Shown one piece after another: positions 52,411-62,261 of a stretch of 64,000 nt of DNA (position 1 is the stretch's first letter; every line of letters starts with the position of its first letter). The notes beneath the pieces are model-generated. The model saw nothing but the letters and a program-made list of their open reading frames with translations. It had not been told where the DNA came from and did not search any database. Where the stretch lies: positions 1-64,000 of the forward strand of contig JBKDAM010000016.1 in NCBI GenBank assembly GCA_046316495.1, in the 5' to 3' direction. This stretch comes from M3007 sp046316495 (GTDB taxonomy: Bacteria; Bacteroidota; Bacteroidia; Chitinophagales; Saprospiraceae). The translations under genes and the position numbers were made by a program.

Positions 52411-52521
52411 CGGGGATAGAACAGGTTAGCCGTCGCAAAAAAAACAAATCAGGAAGAAAGTCACTTGAAAAAGCCATACAGGTGGTATCTTTCCTGATCG
52501 GATGACGAGCTTTCAGGTACT

Positions 52522-53091
52522 ATGAATCCACTTTTGCCCTATTTTGATCAGCTATATCGGCTGGACAGCGCCGCCAAAGCGGCGCTGTCTGCCGTTTGCA
52601 GCACCATTTACCTACCCAAAAACGAACTGTTACAACCCATTGGCCAGCCTTGCAGGACAATCTACATTGTGGAGAAGGGCATAGCCCGCATCTTTTACTA
52701 CAAAGATGGGGTTGACATTACCGAATATTTTGCTGCCGAGCAACAGTTGATTGTGCGTGCAGAAAGTTTATTCAAGGGAATTCCCTCCCAAAAAGGCATA
52801 CAGGTTTTGGAGGATACCACCTTGACTGCTATTCCAGCTGCTCAACTGTTTCAACTTTTTGATGAATACCCCGGCATTGAGCGGCTTTTTCGAAAAATCA
52901 TTGAAACTGCTTATGTCGACACCGTACTTCGGTTGGAAAGCCTTCAGTTTAACAGTGCGGAAGAGCGGTATAAGAATTTGATAGAGAGCACTCCTGACAT
53001 CATTAAGCGGGTACCTTTAAAGTATATTGCCTCCTTTTTAGGCATTACGCAGGTGAGTTTAAGTCGGATACGATCTAAACCCTTGACCTAG
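52522..53091 (+). CDS. Crp/Fnr family transcriptional regulator
   Basis: A 189-residue regulator: cyclic-nucleotide-binding-like domain (about 25-120; LQPIGQPCRTIYIVEKGIARIFYYKDG) and a C-terminal helix-turn-helix (about 155-189; RVPLKYIASFLGITQVSLSRIRSK). The usual cNMP-binding Arg/Glu and Fnr cysteines are not evident, so the ligand is unknown. Codons near the start contain an 11-bp hairpin in the mRNA. Bacteroidota use many such proteins for redox, stress or oxygen control. Located 111 bp after the prohibitin-like gene and followed by a terminator. Confidence 0.9.
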   Translation: MNPLLPYFDQLYRLDSAAKAALSAVCSTIYLPKNELLQPIGQPCRTIYIVEKGIARIFYYKDGVDITEYFAAEQQLIVRAESLFKGIPSQKGIQVLEDTTLTAIPAAQLFQLFDEYPGIERLFRKIIETAYVDTVLRLESLQFNSAEERYKNLIESTPDIIKRVPLKYIASFLGITQVSLSRIRSKPLT

Positions 53092-53097
53092 AAACGA

Positions 53098-53140
53098 CAA
53101 GGCCCCCCGTTGTGGTGACAGCGGAGGGCCTTGATTCTTT
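53098..53140. terminator. Terminator between the Crp/Fnr gene and pgk
   Basis: Stem CAAGGCCCCCCG/CGGAGGGCCTTG (one mismatch) with a 12-nt loop and T-rich 3' flank; can serve both convergent genes. Confidence 0.83.
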
Positions 53141-53162
53141 TTGAAAAATAACTTGTACAGGT

Positions 53163-54365
53163 CTAATCCTTGATGGCTTTGATACCTGGCAGCTCCTTTC
53201 CTTCCATAAATTCCAGCATTGCCCCACCACCGGTAGAGACAAAACTCACCTTTTTGGCTAACTTAAGCTGATTCACGGCAGCGACGGAGTCTCCACCACC
53301 GACCATTGTGAACGCACCTTTTTTAGTGGCAGCGGCACAGGCTTTCGCAACAATTTTAGTCCCTTCGGCAAAAGCGGGCATTTCAAAAACGCCCATGGGC
53401 CCATTCCAAATAACGGTTTGACTTTTACGGATAATTCCTGCAAATTGTCTGGCAGCTTTGGGGCCGATATCCAGACCCATCCAACCGTTTGGAATCTGGT
53501 TACTGGCGGTTACTTGTACCTGGGCATCGGGTGCAAATCGGTCACCGCAGACAGAATCGCGGGGCAAAACCACTTTCACACCGGCATTTTTGGCTTTTTT
53601 CAAAAATTCCAGGGCGATTTTGATTTTATCTGCTTCTACCAAAGAGTTACCCACCGCTCCTTTTTTGGCGAGGAAGAATGTATAAGCCATCGCTCCACCG
53701 ATGAGGATATTATCTGCGTAGTCGAGGAATTTTTCCAGCAACAAGATTTTGTCACTCACCTTGGATCCCCCCGTCACACAGGTAACGGGTTTAGCCGGTT
53801 GGTGCATAGCTCGGGTCGCGTTTTCGATTTCGCGCTCCATGAGGAAGCCGAAGGTTTTGTGTTGCGCATCGAAGAACTGGGCTACCACAGCGGTACTGGC
53901 ATGGGCGCGGTGAGCGGTGCCGAAAGCATCATTCACGTATATATCCCCTAGAGCAGCCAGTTTTTTGGCAAATTCTTGGTCGCCCTTTTCTTCCTCTGAG
54001 TAGAACCGAGTATTTTCGAGTAGCAACACCTCCCCTGGTTTCAGGGCAGCGGATTTCTTGATTGCTTGTTTACCGATACAATCATCTGCAAAGTGCACCT
54101 TGGTTTTCAGCTTTTTTTTCAAATGCTTTACCAAGTGTTGCAGGGTAAACTTTTCGCGGTTAATAGTACCGTCCTCGTTCTTTTTCTCCAGCGGACGGCC
54201 CAAGTGGGACATAATAATCACGGCTCCGCCCTGTTCGAGGATATGCTGGAGGGTTGGAAGTGCTTCCCGGATCCGGGTATCATCCGTGATTTTGAACTGC
54301 TTGTCGAGTGGAACATTAAAGTCCACCCGAACAAGCGCTTTTTTATCTTTAAAATCAAGTTTCAT
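53163..54365 (-). CDS. pgk: Phosphoglycerate kinase
   Basis: A 400-residue cytoplasmic enzyme converting 1,3-bisphosphoglycerate and ADP to 3-phosphoglycerate and ATP. Landmarks: VDFNVPLD at the start, the substrate-binding SHLGRP, and NGPMGVFE plus the Gly-rich GGGDSVAAV of the nucleotide site. It is 22 bp downstream of gap, so the two form a glycolytic operon transcribed leftward. Confidence 0.97.
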   Translation of the reverse strand: MKLDFKDKKALVRVDFNVPLDKQFKITDDTRIREALPTLQHILEQGGAVIIMSHLGRPLEKKNEDGTINREKFTLQHLVKHLKKKLKTKVHFADDCIGKQAIKKSAALKPGEVLLLENTRFYSEEEKGDQEFAKKLAALGDIYVNDAFGTAHRAHASTAVVAQFFDAQHKTFGFLMEREIENATRAMHQPAKPVTCVTGGSKVSDKILLLEKFLDYADNILIGGAMAYTFFLAKKGAVGNSLVEADKIKIALEFLKKAKNAGVKVVLPRDSVCGDRFAPDAQVQVTASNQIPNGWMGLDIGPKAARQFAGIIRKSQTVIWNGPMGVFEMPAFAEGTKIVAKACAAATKKGAFTMVGGGDSVAAVNQLKLAKKVSFVSTGGGAMLEFMEGKELPGIKAIKD

Positions 54366-54387
54366 GCTTGAGCAGTAGTGCAGTTCC

Positions 54388-55380
54388 TTAAATCATTGCA
54401 GCCAGTTCTGCCAAACGGGCAGAGTAGCCGGCCTCGTTGTCATACCAGCCTACGATACGGCAAGTATTGCCATTGGCCTGGGTCAAAGGCGCATCGAAAA
54501 TACAGGAGTGCGTATTCCGGACGATATCGCCAGATACGATTTCGTCGGTATTGTACTCCAGGATTCCCTTCAAGTGGCCTTCTGCTGCGGCTTTAAAAGC
54601 AGCATTGATCTCCTCGATGGTTGCAGGCTTTTTAAGGGTTGCCACTACATCGGTAACTGATCCCGTTGCCACTGGTACACGCATAGAGTGCGCTTCGATT
54701 TTTCCTTTCAAGTGAGGAACCACCATTACTACTGCTTTTGCGGCACCGGTGCTGGTAGGAACGATGTTCTGGGCAGCAGCACGGGCACGGCGCAAGTCGC
54801 GGTGAGGACCATCCTGCAAGTTTTGATCAGAAGTATACGCGTGAATGGTGTTCATGAAGAACTGCTCTACCCCAAAGGCCTTTTCAAGGGTCAGGATCAT
54901 TGGAACGAGGCAGTTGGTGGTGCAGGAAGCATTGGAGACGATCAAATCATCCGCTGTCATCTTATCGTGGTTGGCACCGATTACGTACGTGGGTACGTCA
55001 TCTGCCTTGGGTGGCGCTGACAAAACAACCCGCTTGGCACCGGCTTGGATGTGCAGGCCTGCTTTTTCCTTATCTAGGAAGATCCCCGTGCATTCCAATA
55101 CCACATCTACCTGCATCTCTTTCCAAGGCAACTCCAAAGGATTGCGGACTGCCAAACCGGCAATTTTATGACCATTTACGGTGATAGACGTGTCATCCGC
55201 TTCCACAGTACCCTCGAAACGACCATGCATGGTATCGTACTTAAGCAGGTGTGCAAGCGTGGCATTGTCGGTCAAATCGTTGATTGCCACAACTTCAACA
55301 TTCGGGTTTTTAACCAAATTGCGGAAAGTTAATCGGCCAATACGACCGAATCCGTTGATGGCGATGCGTTTTTTTGCCAT
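54388..55380 (-). CDS. gap: Glyceraldehyde-3-phosphate dehydrogenase, type I
   Basis: A 330-residue NAD-dependent enzyme. GFGRIGRLTFRN is the NAD-binding start, ASCTTNCLVP holds the catalytic Cys, and SSTGAAKAV/HAYTSDQN segments match the substrate sites. It makes 1,3-bisphosphoglycerate for the next gene product. A perfect -7 box lies 46 nt upstream. Confidence 0.97.
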   Translation of the reverse strand: MAKKRIAINGFGRIGRLTFRNLVKNPNVEVVAINDLTDNATLAHLLKYDTMHGRFEGTVEADDTSITVNGHKIAGLAVRNPLELPWKEMQVDVVLECTGIFLDKEKAGLHIQAGAKRVVLSAPPKADDVPTYVIGANHDKMTADDLIVSNASCTTNCLVPMILTLEKAFGVEQFFMNTIHAYTSDQNLQDGPHRDLRRARAAAQNIVPTSTGAAKAVVMVVPHLKGKIEAHSMRVPVATGSVTDVVATLKKPATIEEINAAFKAAAEGHLKGILEYNTDEIVSGDIVRNTHSCIFDAPLTQANGNTCRIVGWYDNEAGYSARLAELAAMI

Positions 55381-55425
55381 TTTAAATCGTGTTAGATTTT
55401 AGCGATGAAAATTCAAAATTGTCCG

Positions 55426-55433
55426 CAAAAGTA
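55426..55433 (-). promoter_or_regulatory. -7 promoter box of the gap-pgk operon
   Basis: TACTTTTG on the minus strand fits TAnnTTTG; leader about 40 nt. Confidence 0.65.
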
Positions 55434-55742
55434 CCCTTTTTTACCATATTCCACTACTACACCGTGGGAATTGTTCTAATTACAAGACAAATAAAATTGA
55501 GAATTTAATCGCTTCAATTCAAGGCATGCGCTCTTTCCTTTCTCCAAATCAAAATAATATTTCACTCCTAACCTGAACAAAAAAATCAAAAGGAGCCTAG
55601 AGTCTTCTTATCCTCTATACCTTTCTTATTTTTAAACCAGGTAATATCTGAAAGAATGATTTCCACAAGCTCCCTTAGGAGTTATTTTTGTTTTGCCTCC
55701 CCTGCAAAAAGCGACTTTTATTCCAGACACCGTACCTTCGAA

Positions 55743-55755
55743 GTTTAAATTAAAC
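55743..55755. promoter_or_regulatory. Palindrome in the galK leader
   Basis: GTTTAA-A-TTAAAC, a perfect 6-1-6 palindrome between the weak -7 box and the GTG start. It could be a small operator or chance in AT-rich DNA. Confidence 0.3.
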
Positions 55756-55759
55756 GAAC

Positions 55760-56920
55760 GTGCAACAAGTATCCATCGCAACCTTTTACCAACAACAGTT
55801 CAATACCCGTCCGGCACTTCTAGTCCAGGCGCCTGGCAGAATCAATTTAATTGGGGAGCATACCGACTACAACGCGGGCTTTGTTTTGCCTGGTGCGATC
55901 CAGCAATCCATCTGGCTGGCGATTGGGCCGCGCGAGGATACCCAGCTCCACTGCTATGCGATAGATTGGAAAGAATTTATACAGTTGGATGCAGAAGCGC
56001 TCTCCTTTCAAAAAGAAGCCTCCTGGGCCAGTTACCTCTTAGGGGTACTGGAGGAATTTAGGTTACTTGGTTCGCCGGCCAAGGGTTTAAACATTGCATT
56101 TGGAGGCAATATCCCCACCGGGGCAGGCCTTTCTTCCTCAGCAGCCTTGGTCAGTGCTATGGCGGTTGCCCTCAATGAACTCTTTGAGCAAGGAAAAAGT
56201 CGGCTGGAGTTAGCGCAGCTCGCTCAACGCGCCGAAAACAACTTTGTTGGAACCCAATGCGGGATCATGGATATGTTTGCTTCATTGTTCGGGAAAGCAG
56301 GACAAGTACTCCAATTGGATTGTCGTGACTTGAGCGTTCGTTATTTTACGGTTCCGCAGGGACCTTACAGCTGGGTACTGTTGGACTCTGGAGTTAAACA
56401 CCGGCTCGTCGAAAGCGAATACAACACCCGGCGAGCGGAATGTGAAGCCGGGGTTGCCTACTTACAAGAGGATGGTCTTCAGATTACCAGCCTTCGCGAG
56501 GTCACCAGGGAGGCCCTTATGAACCGTTCCAGCTTGTTGCCCGAAACGGTTTTTCGTCGCTGCTTATTTGTGGTTGAGGAAATAGAACGGGTGCAGCGCG
56601 CCTGCCAGTTACTCGAAGAAGGACAATTAGTGGAATTCGGTCGGTTGTTAACCGAATGCCACCGGGGATTAGACAGCCTATACGAGGTCTGCGTTCCCGA
56701 AACCAACTTTCTGGTTGAGCAGGCCATCTGCCGGGCAGGCGTACTGGGAGCCCGGCAGATGGGCGGTGGGTTTGGTGGTTGCGTATTGTGTCTCGTGGAA
56801 ACAGAGATGCTTCCAGAGCTTATTCAGTCTTTGTCAAGCGTCTACCACTCCACCTTTGGCATTCAACTACTCCATTACCCGGTTCAACTCAGTGAAGGAG
56901 CACAGATTCTAAAGGATTAG
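55760..56920 (+). CDS. galK: Galactokinase
   Basis: A 386-residue GHMP kinase that phosphorylates galactose at C1, the entry to the Leloir pathway. Signatures: GRINLIGEHTDYN near the start, the phosphate loop NIPTGAGLSSSAALVSAM, and MGGGFGGC near the end. The start is GTG at 55760. Its last four bases overlap the convergent fusion gene. No galT or galE is in the window. Confidence 0.95.
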   Translation: MQQVSIATFYQQQFNTRPALLVQAPGRINLIGEHTDYNAGFVLPGAIQQSIWLAIGPREDTQLHCYAIDWKEFIQLDAEALSFQKEASWASYLLGVLEEFRLLGSPAKGLNIAFGGNIPTGAGLSSSAALVSAMAVALNELFEQGKSRLELAQLAQRAENNFVGTQCGIMDMFASLFGKAGQVLQLDCRDLSVRYFTVPQGPYSWVLLDSGVKHRLVESEYNTRRAECEAGVAYLQEDGLQITSLREVTREALMNRSSLLPETVFRRCLFVVEEIERVQRACQLLEEGQLVEFGRLLTECHRGLDSLYEVCVPETNFLVEQAICRAGVLGARQMGGGFGGCVLCLVETEMLPELIQSLSSVYHSTFGIQLLHYPVQLSEGAQILKD

Positions 56921-58797
56921 TCTGTTATCAACCAATCTGAATGTTGAGGCCCAGCTTTAGGTTGATCCTTCCTGGTATAGGTGTGTGCACCAAAGCAATC
57001 TCGCTGCGCCTGAATCAGGTTCATCGGAGAGTTGGGCTCCAGGTAGCCATGCAGAAAACTCAGTGCTGTCGATAGACATGGCATCGCTAATGCTTGTTGG
57101 TGGCCTTTCGTCAGGCATTCCGTCAGGCTTGCATGTCCTTCCATGGCATGTTCTAGCCATTCTCTTGATTCGAGCAGTGCGCCTTCAGTCGGAAACCGGC
57201 GGGCAAGTTCCTCCATTAAGGTAGATCGGATGATACAACCCCGGGTCCAGATACGCGCAACCTCCTTGAGGGAGAGGTTCCATTCATACGTTTCGGAGGC
57301 CGCTGCCAACAGCTGGAAGCCTTGGTGGTGGTTGACCAGCCGGGCGGTTCGGTAGGCTTTTCGCAGCTTATCCGGTTGAATTTCCTCCCGGACGATTTTG
57401 CGTGGAGCAAGGGAGGAGGCCCTCTTTCGTTCTGCGACAAAGGCAGATAAATAACGGGCGAACAAAGCGGTACTCATCATGGTAGCCGGGACGCCCAGTT
57501 CGATGGCCGCCAGGCTTGCCCATCCTCCTGTACCTTTGTTGGAGGCGGCATCCAAGACCTTGTCTAATAACCACTCGCTGCCCTCCTTCTTTTGGAGAAT
57601 TTGTTGGGTGATTTCCAGTAAATAGCTATCATCCCCTTTGGATTCCCAACTTTTAAACACGGCTGCGATGGCTTCTGGATCCAGTTCATTGCCCCGGCGC
57701 AGCAGGAAATAGCATTCAGCGAGGAGCTGCATTTCAGCATATTCAATCCCATTATGGACCATTTTTGCGAAATGGCCGGCACCACCAGGCCCCACCAGGC
57801 CGCAGGAAGTATAGGCATTTGCACCGACTGCGGAAATGGAGTGCAACACCTTTCCCACCAGCTCATACGCTTCCTTCGCTCCCCCCACCATGATGGCTGG
57901 GCCCCGCAAAGCACCTTGTTCGCCCCCTGAAATACCAACTCCTAACCAGTGAATACCCAACCCGGAGGCCATTTGCTGTCGACGTTCCGTGTCCAAAAAA
58001 TAAGCATTGCCTCCATCCATCACCACATCACCAGGGGACAACAACGGCAGCAGCTCAGCTGCAACCGCATCTGTTGCGGCACCTGCTTCTACCATCAATA
58101 AAATTTGACGAGGGGTTGCCAGAGAGGCAACAAATTCGGAAAGATCCTCAAAGGCAAGGGCTGATTGAAGCTCCTTGTATTGCGCTACTGCAGCGGCAGC
58201 CACTCCTTCTTCTTTTCCTACTACCAACCGATTGTAAAGGGAAAGCCGGTGCCCTTTCTGGGCTAGATTCCGACTGAGATTGGTTCCCATGACTCCAAGA
58301 CCAATTAGGCCGAATGATTGTTTCATATTGAGCTGTTGAATTAAAAAGTCTAGAACGGTTTCAAGGGGAGGTTCTATCCTTACCAGGATCGCATATTCTG
58401 GCACCTCCAATAAATCCAACTGTGACTGTAACAATTCGACTGGCATAAAATGGTCTTTCCGCCTCCTCATTCGCTCCTTAATCACGGCCGGGTCACCCTC
58501 CAACAACACCCATCTGACAGGGACCCGTAGCCCCTTTCGTAAACGCTGCCGATACTGCTCTTTCAATCCAGAGCAAGCAAATACACCTGCTTTGATCCGC
58601 TTTGCCTGCTCATTGATCGCCTCCAGCCACCCTTCCCGATCCTCATCGGTCAACGGAATTCCCGCAGCCATTTTCTCAATATTCGAGGAGGAATGAAAGG
58701 CATCTCCATAAAAAAAGGGCCAATTTAACCGCTCCGCCAGCCGCTGGCCGACAGTGGTCTTCCCAGAACCAGACACTCCAAGCACAAAAAGAATCAT
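56917..58797 (-). CDS. Fused gluconokinase / 6-phosphogluconate dehydrogenase
   Basis: A 626-residue fusion from the ATG at 58797 (a GTG four codons upstream is less likely). Residues 1-157 are a GntK-type gluconokinase: P-loop GVSGSGKTT, YGDAFHSSSNIEKM, CSGLKEQYRQRLR, and KDHFMPVELLQSQLDLLE. Residue 158 (ATG at 58326) starts a complete 6-phosphogluconate dehydrogenase: GLIGLGVMGTNL, GHFAKMVHNGIEYAEMQLLAE, and GTGGWASLAAIELGVPATM. Together they would turn gluconate into ribulose 5-phosphate with NADPH. There is no linker. The Gnd C-terminus has a small insertion before HSDWL. It is 41 bp after uvrA on the same strand and may be co-transcribed. Confidence 0.93.
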   Translation of the reverse strand: MILFVLGVSGSGKTTVGQRLAERLNWPFFYGDAFHSSSNIEKMAAGIPLTDEDREGWLEAINEQAKRIKAGVFACSGLKEQYRQRLRKGLRVPVRWVLLEGDPAVIKERMRRRKDHFMPVELLQSQLDLLEVPEYAILVRIEPPLETVLDFLIQQLNMKQSFGLIGLGVMGTNLSRNLAQKGHRLSLYNRLVVGKEEGVAAAAVAQYKELQSALAFEDLSEFVASLATPRQILLMVEAGAATDAVAAELLPLLSPGDVVMDGGNAYFLDTERRQQMASGLGIHWLGVGISGGEQGALRGPAIMVGGAKEAYELVGKVLHSISAVGANAYTSCGLVGPGGAGHFAKMVHNGIEYAEMQLLAECYFLLRRGNELDPEAIAAVFKSWESKGDDSYLLEITQQILQKKEGSEWLLDKVLDAASNKGTGGWASLAAIELGVPATMMSTALFARYLSAFVAERKRASSLAPRKIVREEIQPDKLRKAYRTARLVNHHQGFQLLAAASETYEWNLSLKEVARIWTRGCIIRSTLMEELARRFPTEGALLESREWLEHAMEGHASLTECLTKGHQQALAMPCLSTALSFLHGYLEPNSPMNLIQAQRDCFGAHTYTRKDQPKAGPQHSDWLITD

Positions 58798-58838
58798 ACT
58801 CCCATTCACCTAGATAGCTTATCCTATAACCAGCCTAT

Positions 58839-61721
58839 CTAGAACGAGAGGCGTTCTTTCAAAAACTGGCCTGTATAACTATTTTCTACTTCCATTAAAC
58901 CCGCAGGTGGCCCTTCATACACCAAAGATCCACCCTTGGTGCCCCCTTCCGGACCCAGATCAATCACCCAATCGGCCGATTTGATGACGTCCAAGTTGTG
59001 CTCTACCACCAATACCGTATGCCCCTTTTCCACCAAGGCATTCATGGCATTCAACAATTTCTGAATGTCGTGAAAATGCAAACCGGTGGTTGGCTCGTCA
59101 AAAATAAAGAAAATATGACCAGCAGCATGATCTTTTATCAAAAAAGAGGCCAATTTGACGCGTTGCGCCTCCCCTCCCGATAACGTGCTGGAGGACTGTC
59201 CTAACTGAACATAACCCAATCCAACATCCATCAAAGGTTGTAAACGGGCTACAATTTCTTTTTGTTGCTTAAAAAATTCCAAGGCTTCTTCAATACTGAG
59301 CTTCAAAACCTCGTAGATCGATTTTCCTTGCACGGTTACATCTAACACCTCATTCCTGAATCGCCGACCCTTACATTCTTCACATTCCAGGTGAACATCC
59401 GCTAAAAATTGCATTTCCACCACCTGTTCTCCTTCTCCTTTACACGCCTCACACCGCCCACCTTCTACGTTAAAACTAAAGTGTTTCGGTAAAAAACCAC
59501 GCACTTTGCTCATGGGCTGGTTAGCAAACAAGTCTCGAATATAATCATACGCCTTCACGTACGTAACAGGATTAGATCGGCTACTTCTTCCGATCGGGCT
59601 TTGATTAATAAACTCCACTGCGGTTATTTTTCGAACCGGGCCTTCTAATTGCTCAAAAATTCCGGGCACCCGGGTGGAGGGCTCGGGCAGATGCTGCTGC
59701 AATGCGGGAGCTAAAATATCCCGAACCAAGGTTGTTTTTCCGGAACCGGAAACCCCACTCACTACCACTAAGCTGTTCAAAGGAATCCGGACATTTACCC
59801 CTTTCAGGTTATGTTGCCGAGCGCCTTTTAACTCTAGGAACGAACTTGGCACCCTGCCAGCTCCTGGGAGTTGGATACGGCGGGCACCACTTAGGTATTG
59901 GGCGGTCAAACTGTGTGGAGCCGTCTTTTCCAGTTCGGAATACTGGCCTGCAAACACCAGGTTGCCTCCGTGGATACCTGCTTCAGGCCCCATATCCACC
60001 AAAAAATCTGCTTGGCGAATCACCTCCTCCTCATGCTCTACCACCACGACCGTATTTCCAAGATCCCTCAAACGCTTTAACACACTTACTAAGCGCGCGG
60101 TGTCCCTTGGATGCAATCCCACAGATGGCTCGTCCAGCAGGTACATAGAAGCGGTCAGGTTACTTCCTAAGGTCCGAGTCAAGTGGATACGCTGAGTTTC
60201 CCCACCGGAAAGGGTGCTACTGACCCGCTCCAAGGTTAAATACCCCAAGCCAAGCTCCACCATGAAATCAATCCGCGTATTTAACTCATATAACAATCGC
60301 TTGGCTACCTGTTGCTCAAATGTTGTCAACTGCAAGCCCTTAAAATACGCTTGTAGTTCCTCCAAGGGCATCACCGTCAACTCATTGATGCGCTTGCTCG
60401 TCTCTGGATGCCCTACCCGAACACAATTGGCCTCCATCCGCAAACGAGCCCCTCCACAATCCGGACAAGTGGTTCTTCCACGGTAGCGGGACAACATTAC
60501 TCGGTTTTGTATCTTATACGTTTTGGTCTCCAGTTCTTTAAAAAAGCTGTCCAGCCCTTGAAAATAACTGTTTCCTTTCCACACCAATTGCTGTTGCTCT
60601 TTGCTAAGCAGATTCCAGGGCTCATGCACTGGAAAACCGAATCGGTGGGCATGCGTCAAGAGTGGACTCAGCCACTCTGAACTCTTTTCACCCCGCCACG
60701 GTACAATGGCCCCCTCGTAAACACTTTTGCTGGCATCCGGGATGACCTTTTCCGGATCAATCCCTAAGACTTTGCCATAGCCCTCACAAGTGGGACAGGC
60801 CCCGTATGGATTATTATAGTTAAACAGTTGAGGCGTTGGCTCCGGAAACTCCATTCCGTCCAGTTCAAATCGGTTATTAAAAAAGGCAACCGCTCCTCCC
60901 AATACCCGAATAGTACATTCGCCCTCGCTTTCAAAAAAACAAGTATTCACGGAATCGGCTAGTCGCATCCAATCGCTCTCAACGGAAAGCGGAAGGGCAA
61001 ACCGATCCACGAGCAAAAACAATCGATCGCGGTATTGAAAGGCAGGAGTGCTTAGCTCACCCAGATCAGAGGAGTATTCACCCTCCAGGACCCCTTCAAT
61101 GGAGAGCACCTGTTCTTCAAGAGCCACCCTGGTATATCCTTTTTGAAGGAGCAGGTTAAGTTCTTGTTGTAGGCTGCGTTCTTTATATTTTTTGGGAAAA
61201 GGCATTAAGATGTAGCCTCGACTCCCTTCTGGAAGTTCCTTAAGGTAATCAATCACATCGGTCACCTCGTGTTTCTTGACTACTCCACCGCTGATAGGAG
61301 AATAAAAAGTACCCACCCGGGCGTACAACAAGCGCAGATAGTCCAGGATTTCGGTCATAGAACCGACGGTGGAACGGTTATTTCCAGTGGTTACCTTCTG
61401 CTCAATAGCGATGGCTGGACAAATTCCCCGGATGTAGTCTACATCCGGTTTTTTCATTCTCCCCAAAAACTGACGGGCGTAGCTGGACAAACTTTCCACG
61501 TACCGGCGTTGACCCTCTGCGTACAAGGTATCCATGGTAATACTGGATTTTCCGGATCCAGATACTCCAGTGACTACAACCAGCTGATTTTTCGGGATTT
61601 TCAGGTCCACGTTGCGCAGGTTATTGGTCCTCGCCCCTTTGATACTGATGTGCCGGGTATCTACCAGGTCGTCCAAAGGAGGAGCAACTTGTTCTTCCGC
61701 ACGATCGATTGCATTTGACAT
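58839..61721 (-). CDS. uvrA: Excinuclease ABC subunit UvrA
   Basis: A 960-residue ABC ATPase of nucleotide excision repair that finds bulky DNA damage and loads UvrB. Both P-loops are present (GVSGSGKSS near residue 55 and GVSGSGKTT in the second half), along with both signature motifs (TLSGGETQRIHL, TLSGGEAQRVKL) and three CxxC zinc-finger modules (CPTCEGYGKV, CPDCGGARL, CEACKGEGE with CEECKGRRF). Length is standard. It follows a small unknown gene and precedes the fusion. Confidence 0.97.
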   Translation of the reverse strand: MSNAIDRAEEQVAPPLDDLVDTRHISIKGARTNNLRNVDLKIPKNQLVVVTGVSGSGKSSITMDTLYAEGQRRYVESLSSYARQFLGRMKKPDVDYIRGICPAIAIEQKVTTGNNRSTVGSMTEILDYLRLLYARVGTFYSPISGGVVKKHEVTDVIDYLKELPEGSRGYILMPFPKKYKERSLQQELNLLLQKGYTRVALEEQVLSIEGVLEGEYSSDLGELSTPAFQYRDRLFLLVDRFALPLSVESDWMRLADSVNTCFFESEGECTIRVLGGAVAFFNNRFELDGMEFPEPTPQLFNYNNPYGACPTCEGYGKVLGIDPEKVIPDASKSVYEGAIVPWRGEKSSEWLSPLLTHAHRFGFPVHEPWNLLSKEQQQLVWKGNSYFQGLDSFFKELETKTYKIQNRVMLSRYRGRTTCPDCGGARLRMEANCVRVGHPETSKRINELTVMPLEELQAYFKGLQLTTFEQQVAKRLLYELNTRIDFMVELGLGYLTLERVSSTLSGGETQRIHLTRTLGSNLTASMYLLDEPSVGLHPRDTARLVSVLKRLRDLGNTVVVVEHEEEVIRQADFLVDMGPEAGIHGGNLVFAGQYSELEKTAPHSLTAQYLSGARRIQLPGAGRVPSSFLELKGARQHNLKGVNVRIPLNSLVVVSGVSGSGKTTLVRDILAPALQQHLPEPSTRVPGIFEQLEGPVRKITAVEFINQSPIGRSSRSNPVTYVKAYDYIRDLFANQPMSKVRGFLPKHFSFNVEGGRCEACKGEGEQVVEMQFLADVHLECEECKGRRFRNEVLDVTVQGKSIYEVLKLSIEEALEFFKQQKEIVARLQPLMDVGLGYVQLGQSSSTLSGGEAQRVKLASFLIKDHAAGHIFFIFDEPTTGLHFHDIQKLLNAMNALVEKGHTVLVVEHNLDVIKSADWVIDLGPEGGTKGGSLVYEGPPAGLMEVENSYTGQFLKERLSF

Positions 61722-61775
61722 AGGTTTTATTTGTTCAAGGATCTACAAAAAAGGGCACCGCACCCGTTGAATCAA

Positions 61776-62261
61776 TTACTGGTCACCGGAGACAATTCGT
61801 CCGTTCGGCAGGATTTCCAGAACCCTGGTCCGAGTACTTTCCGGGTCATATAGTTCAGTGTCTGACAATCCTTCCGCGATCAAGATGGAAAAATCGGTAT
61901 CGATAGTTGCCACTGCCCGCCGAATGGCTGCTCCTTTTACTTGGGTGTACGAAATAACTTGCCGGTCAAGCGGTTCCCCTTTTGCCGAAAAAACAGCCAA
62001 AACGTATTGGTAATTCAGGAGTTCCGCCTTCCACCATACCAACCCTACATATTGCTCTTCAGTAACAAAAGAGAAACAAGGCACATATTCGGTGAACTCA
62101 TCTTGTGGTCCTCCATCCAAAGACGCGATAAATTGCTCGATCATTTCAGCCGACAAAGGCTGATTTTCGGTACTAAATACATGATGGGCCTCTTCGCCCA
62201 GGGTTAACGGCAATTCAACCGTAGGAAATCGATTTAAAAATTCACCAAATTCGAGTGGCAT
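61776..62261 (-). CDS. Unknown cytoplasmic protein upstream of uvrA
   Basis: A 161-residue protein with no signal or membrane helix; alternating short strands and helices (LPLTLGEEAHHVFSTENQPL, AAIRRAVATIDTDFSILIAEGLSD). No family recognised. It starts at ATG 62261 and is 54 bp upstream of uvrA on the same strand, so it probably shares the transcript. A role in DNA repair is not supported by sequence. The minus-strand -7 box at 62431-62438 gives it a long leader of about 165 nt that carries a short open frame (not called). Confidence 0.65.
   Translation of the reverse strand: MPLEFGEFLNRFPTVELPLTLGEEAHHVFSTENQPLSAEMIEQFIASLDGGPQDEFTEYVPCFSFVTEEQYVGLVWWKAELLNYQYVLAVFSAKGEPLDRQVISYTQVKGAAIRRAVATIDTDFSILIAEGLSDTELYDPESTRTRVLEILPNGRIVSGDQ

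Larger units (their letters stand above)
55381..55759. other. Gap between gap and galK
   Basis: No gene. Contains the minus-strand -7 box of gap, a small 6-bp stem AGCTCC/GGAGTT with a T tail around 55667-55692, a weak plus-strand box TACCTTCG (55733-55740), and a palindrome just before galK. Confidence 0.55.
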
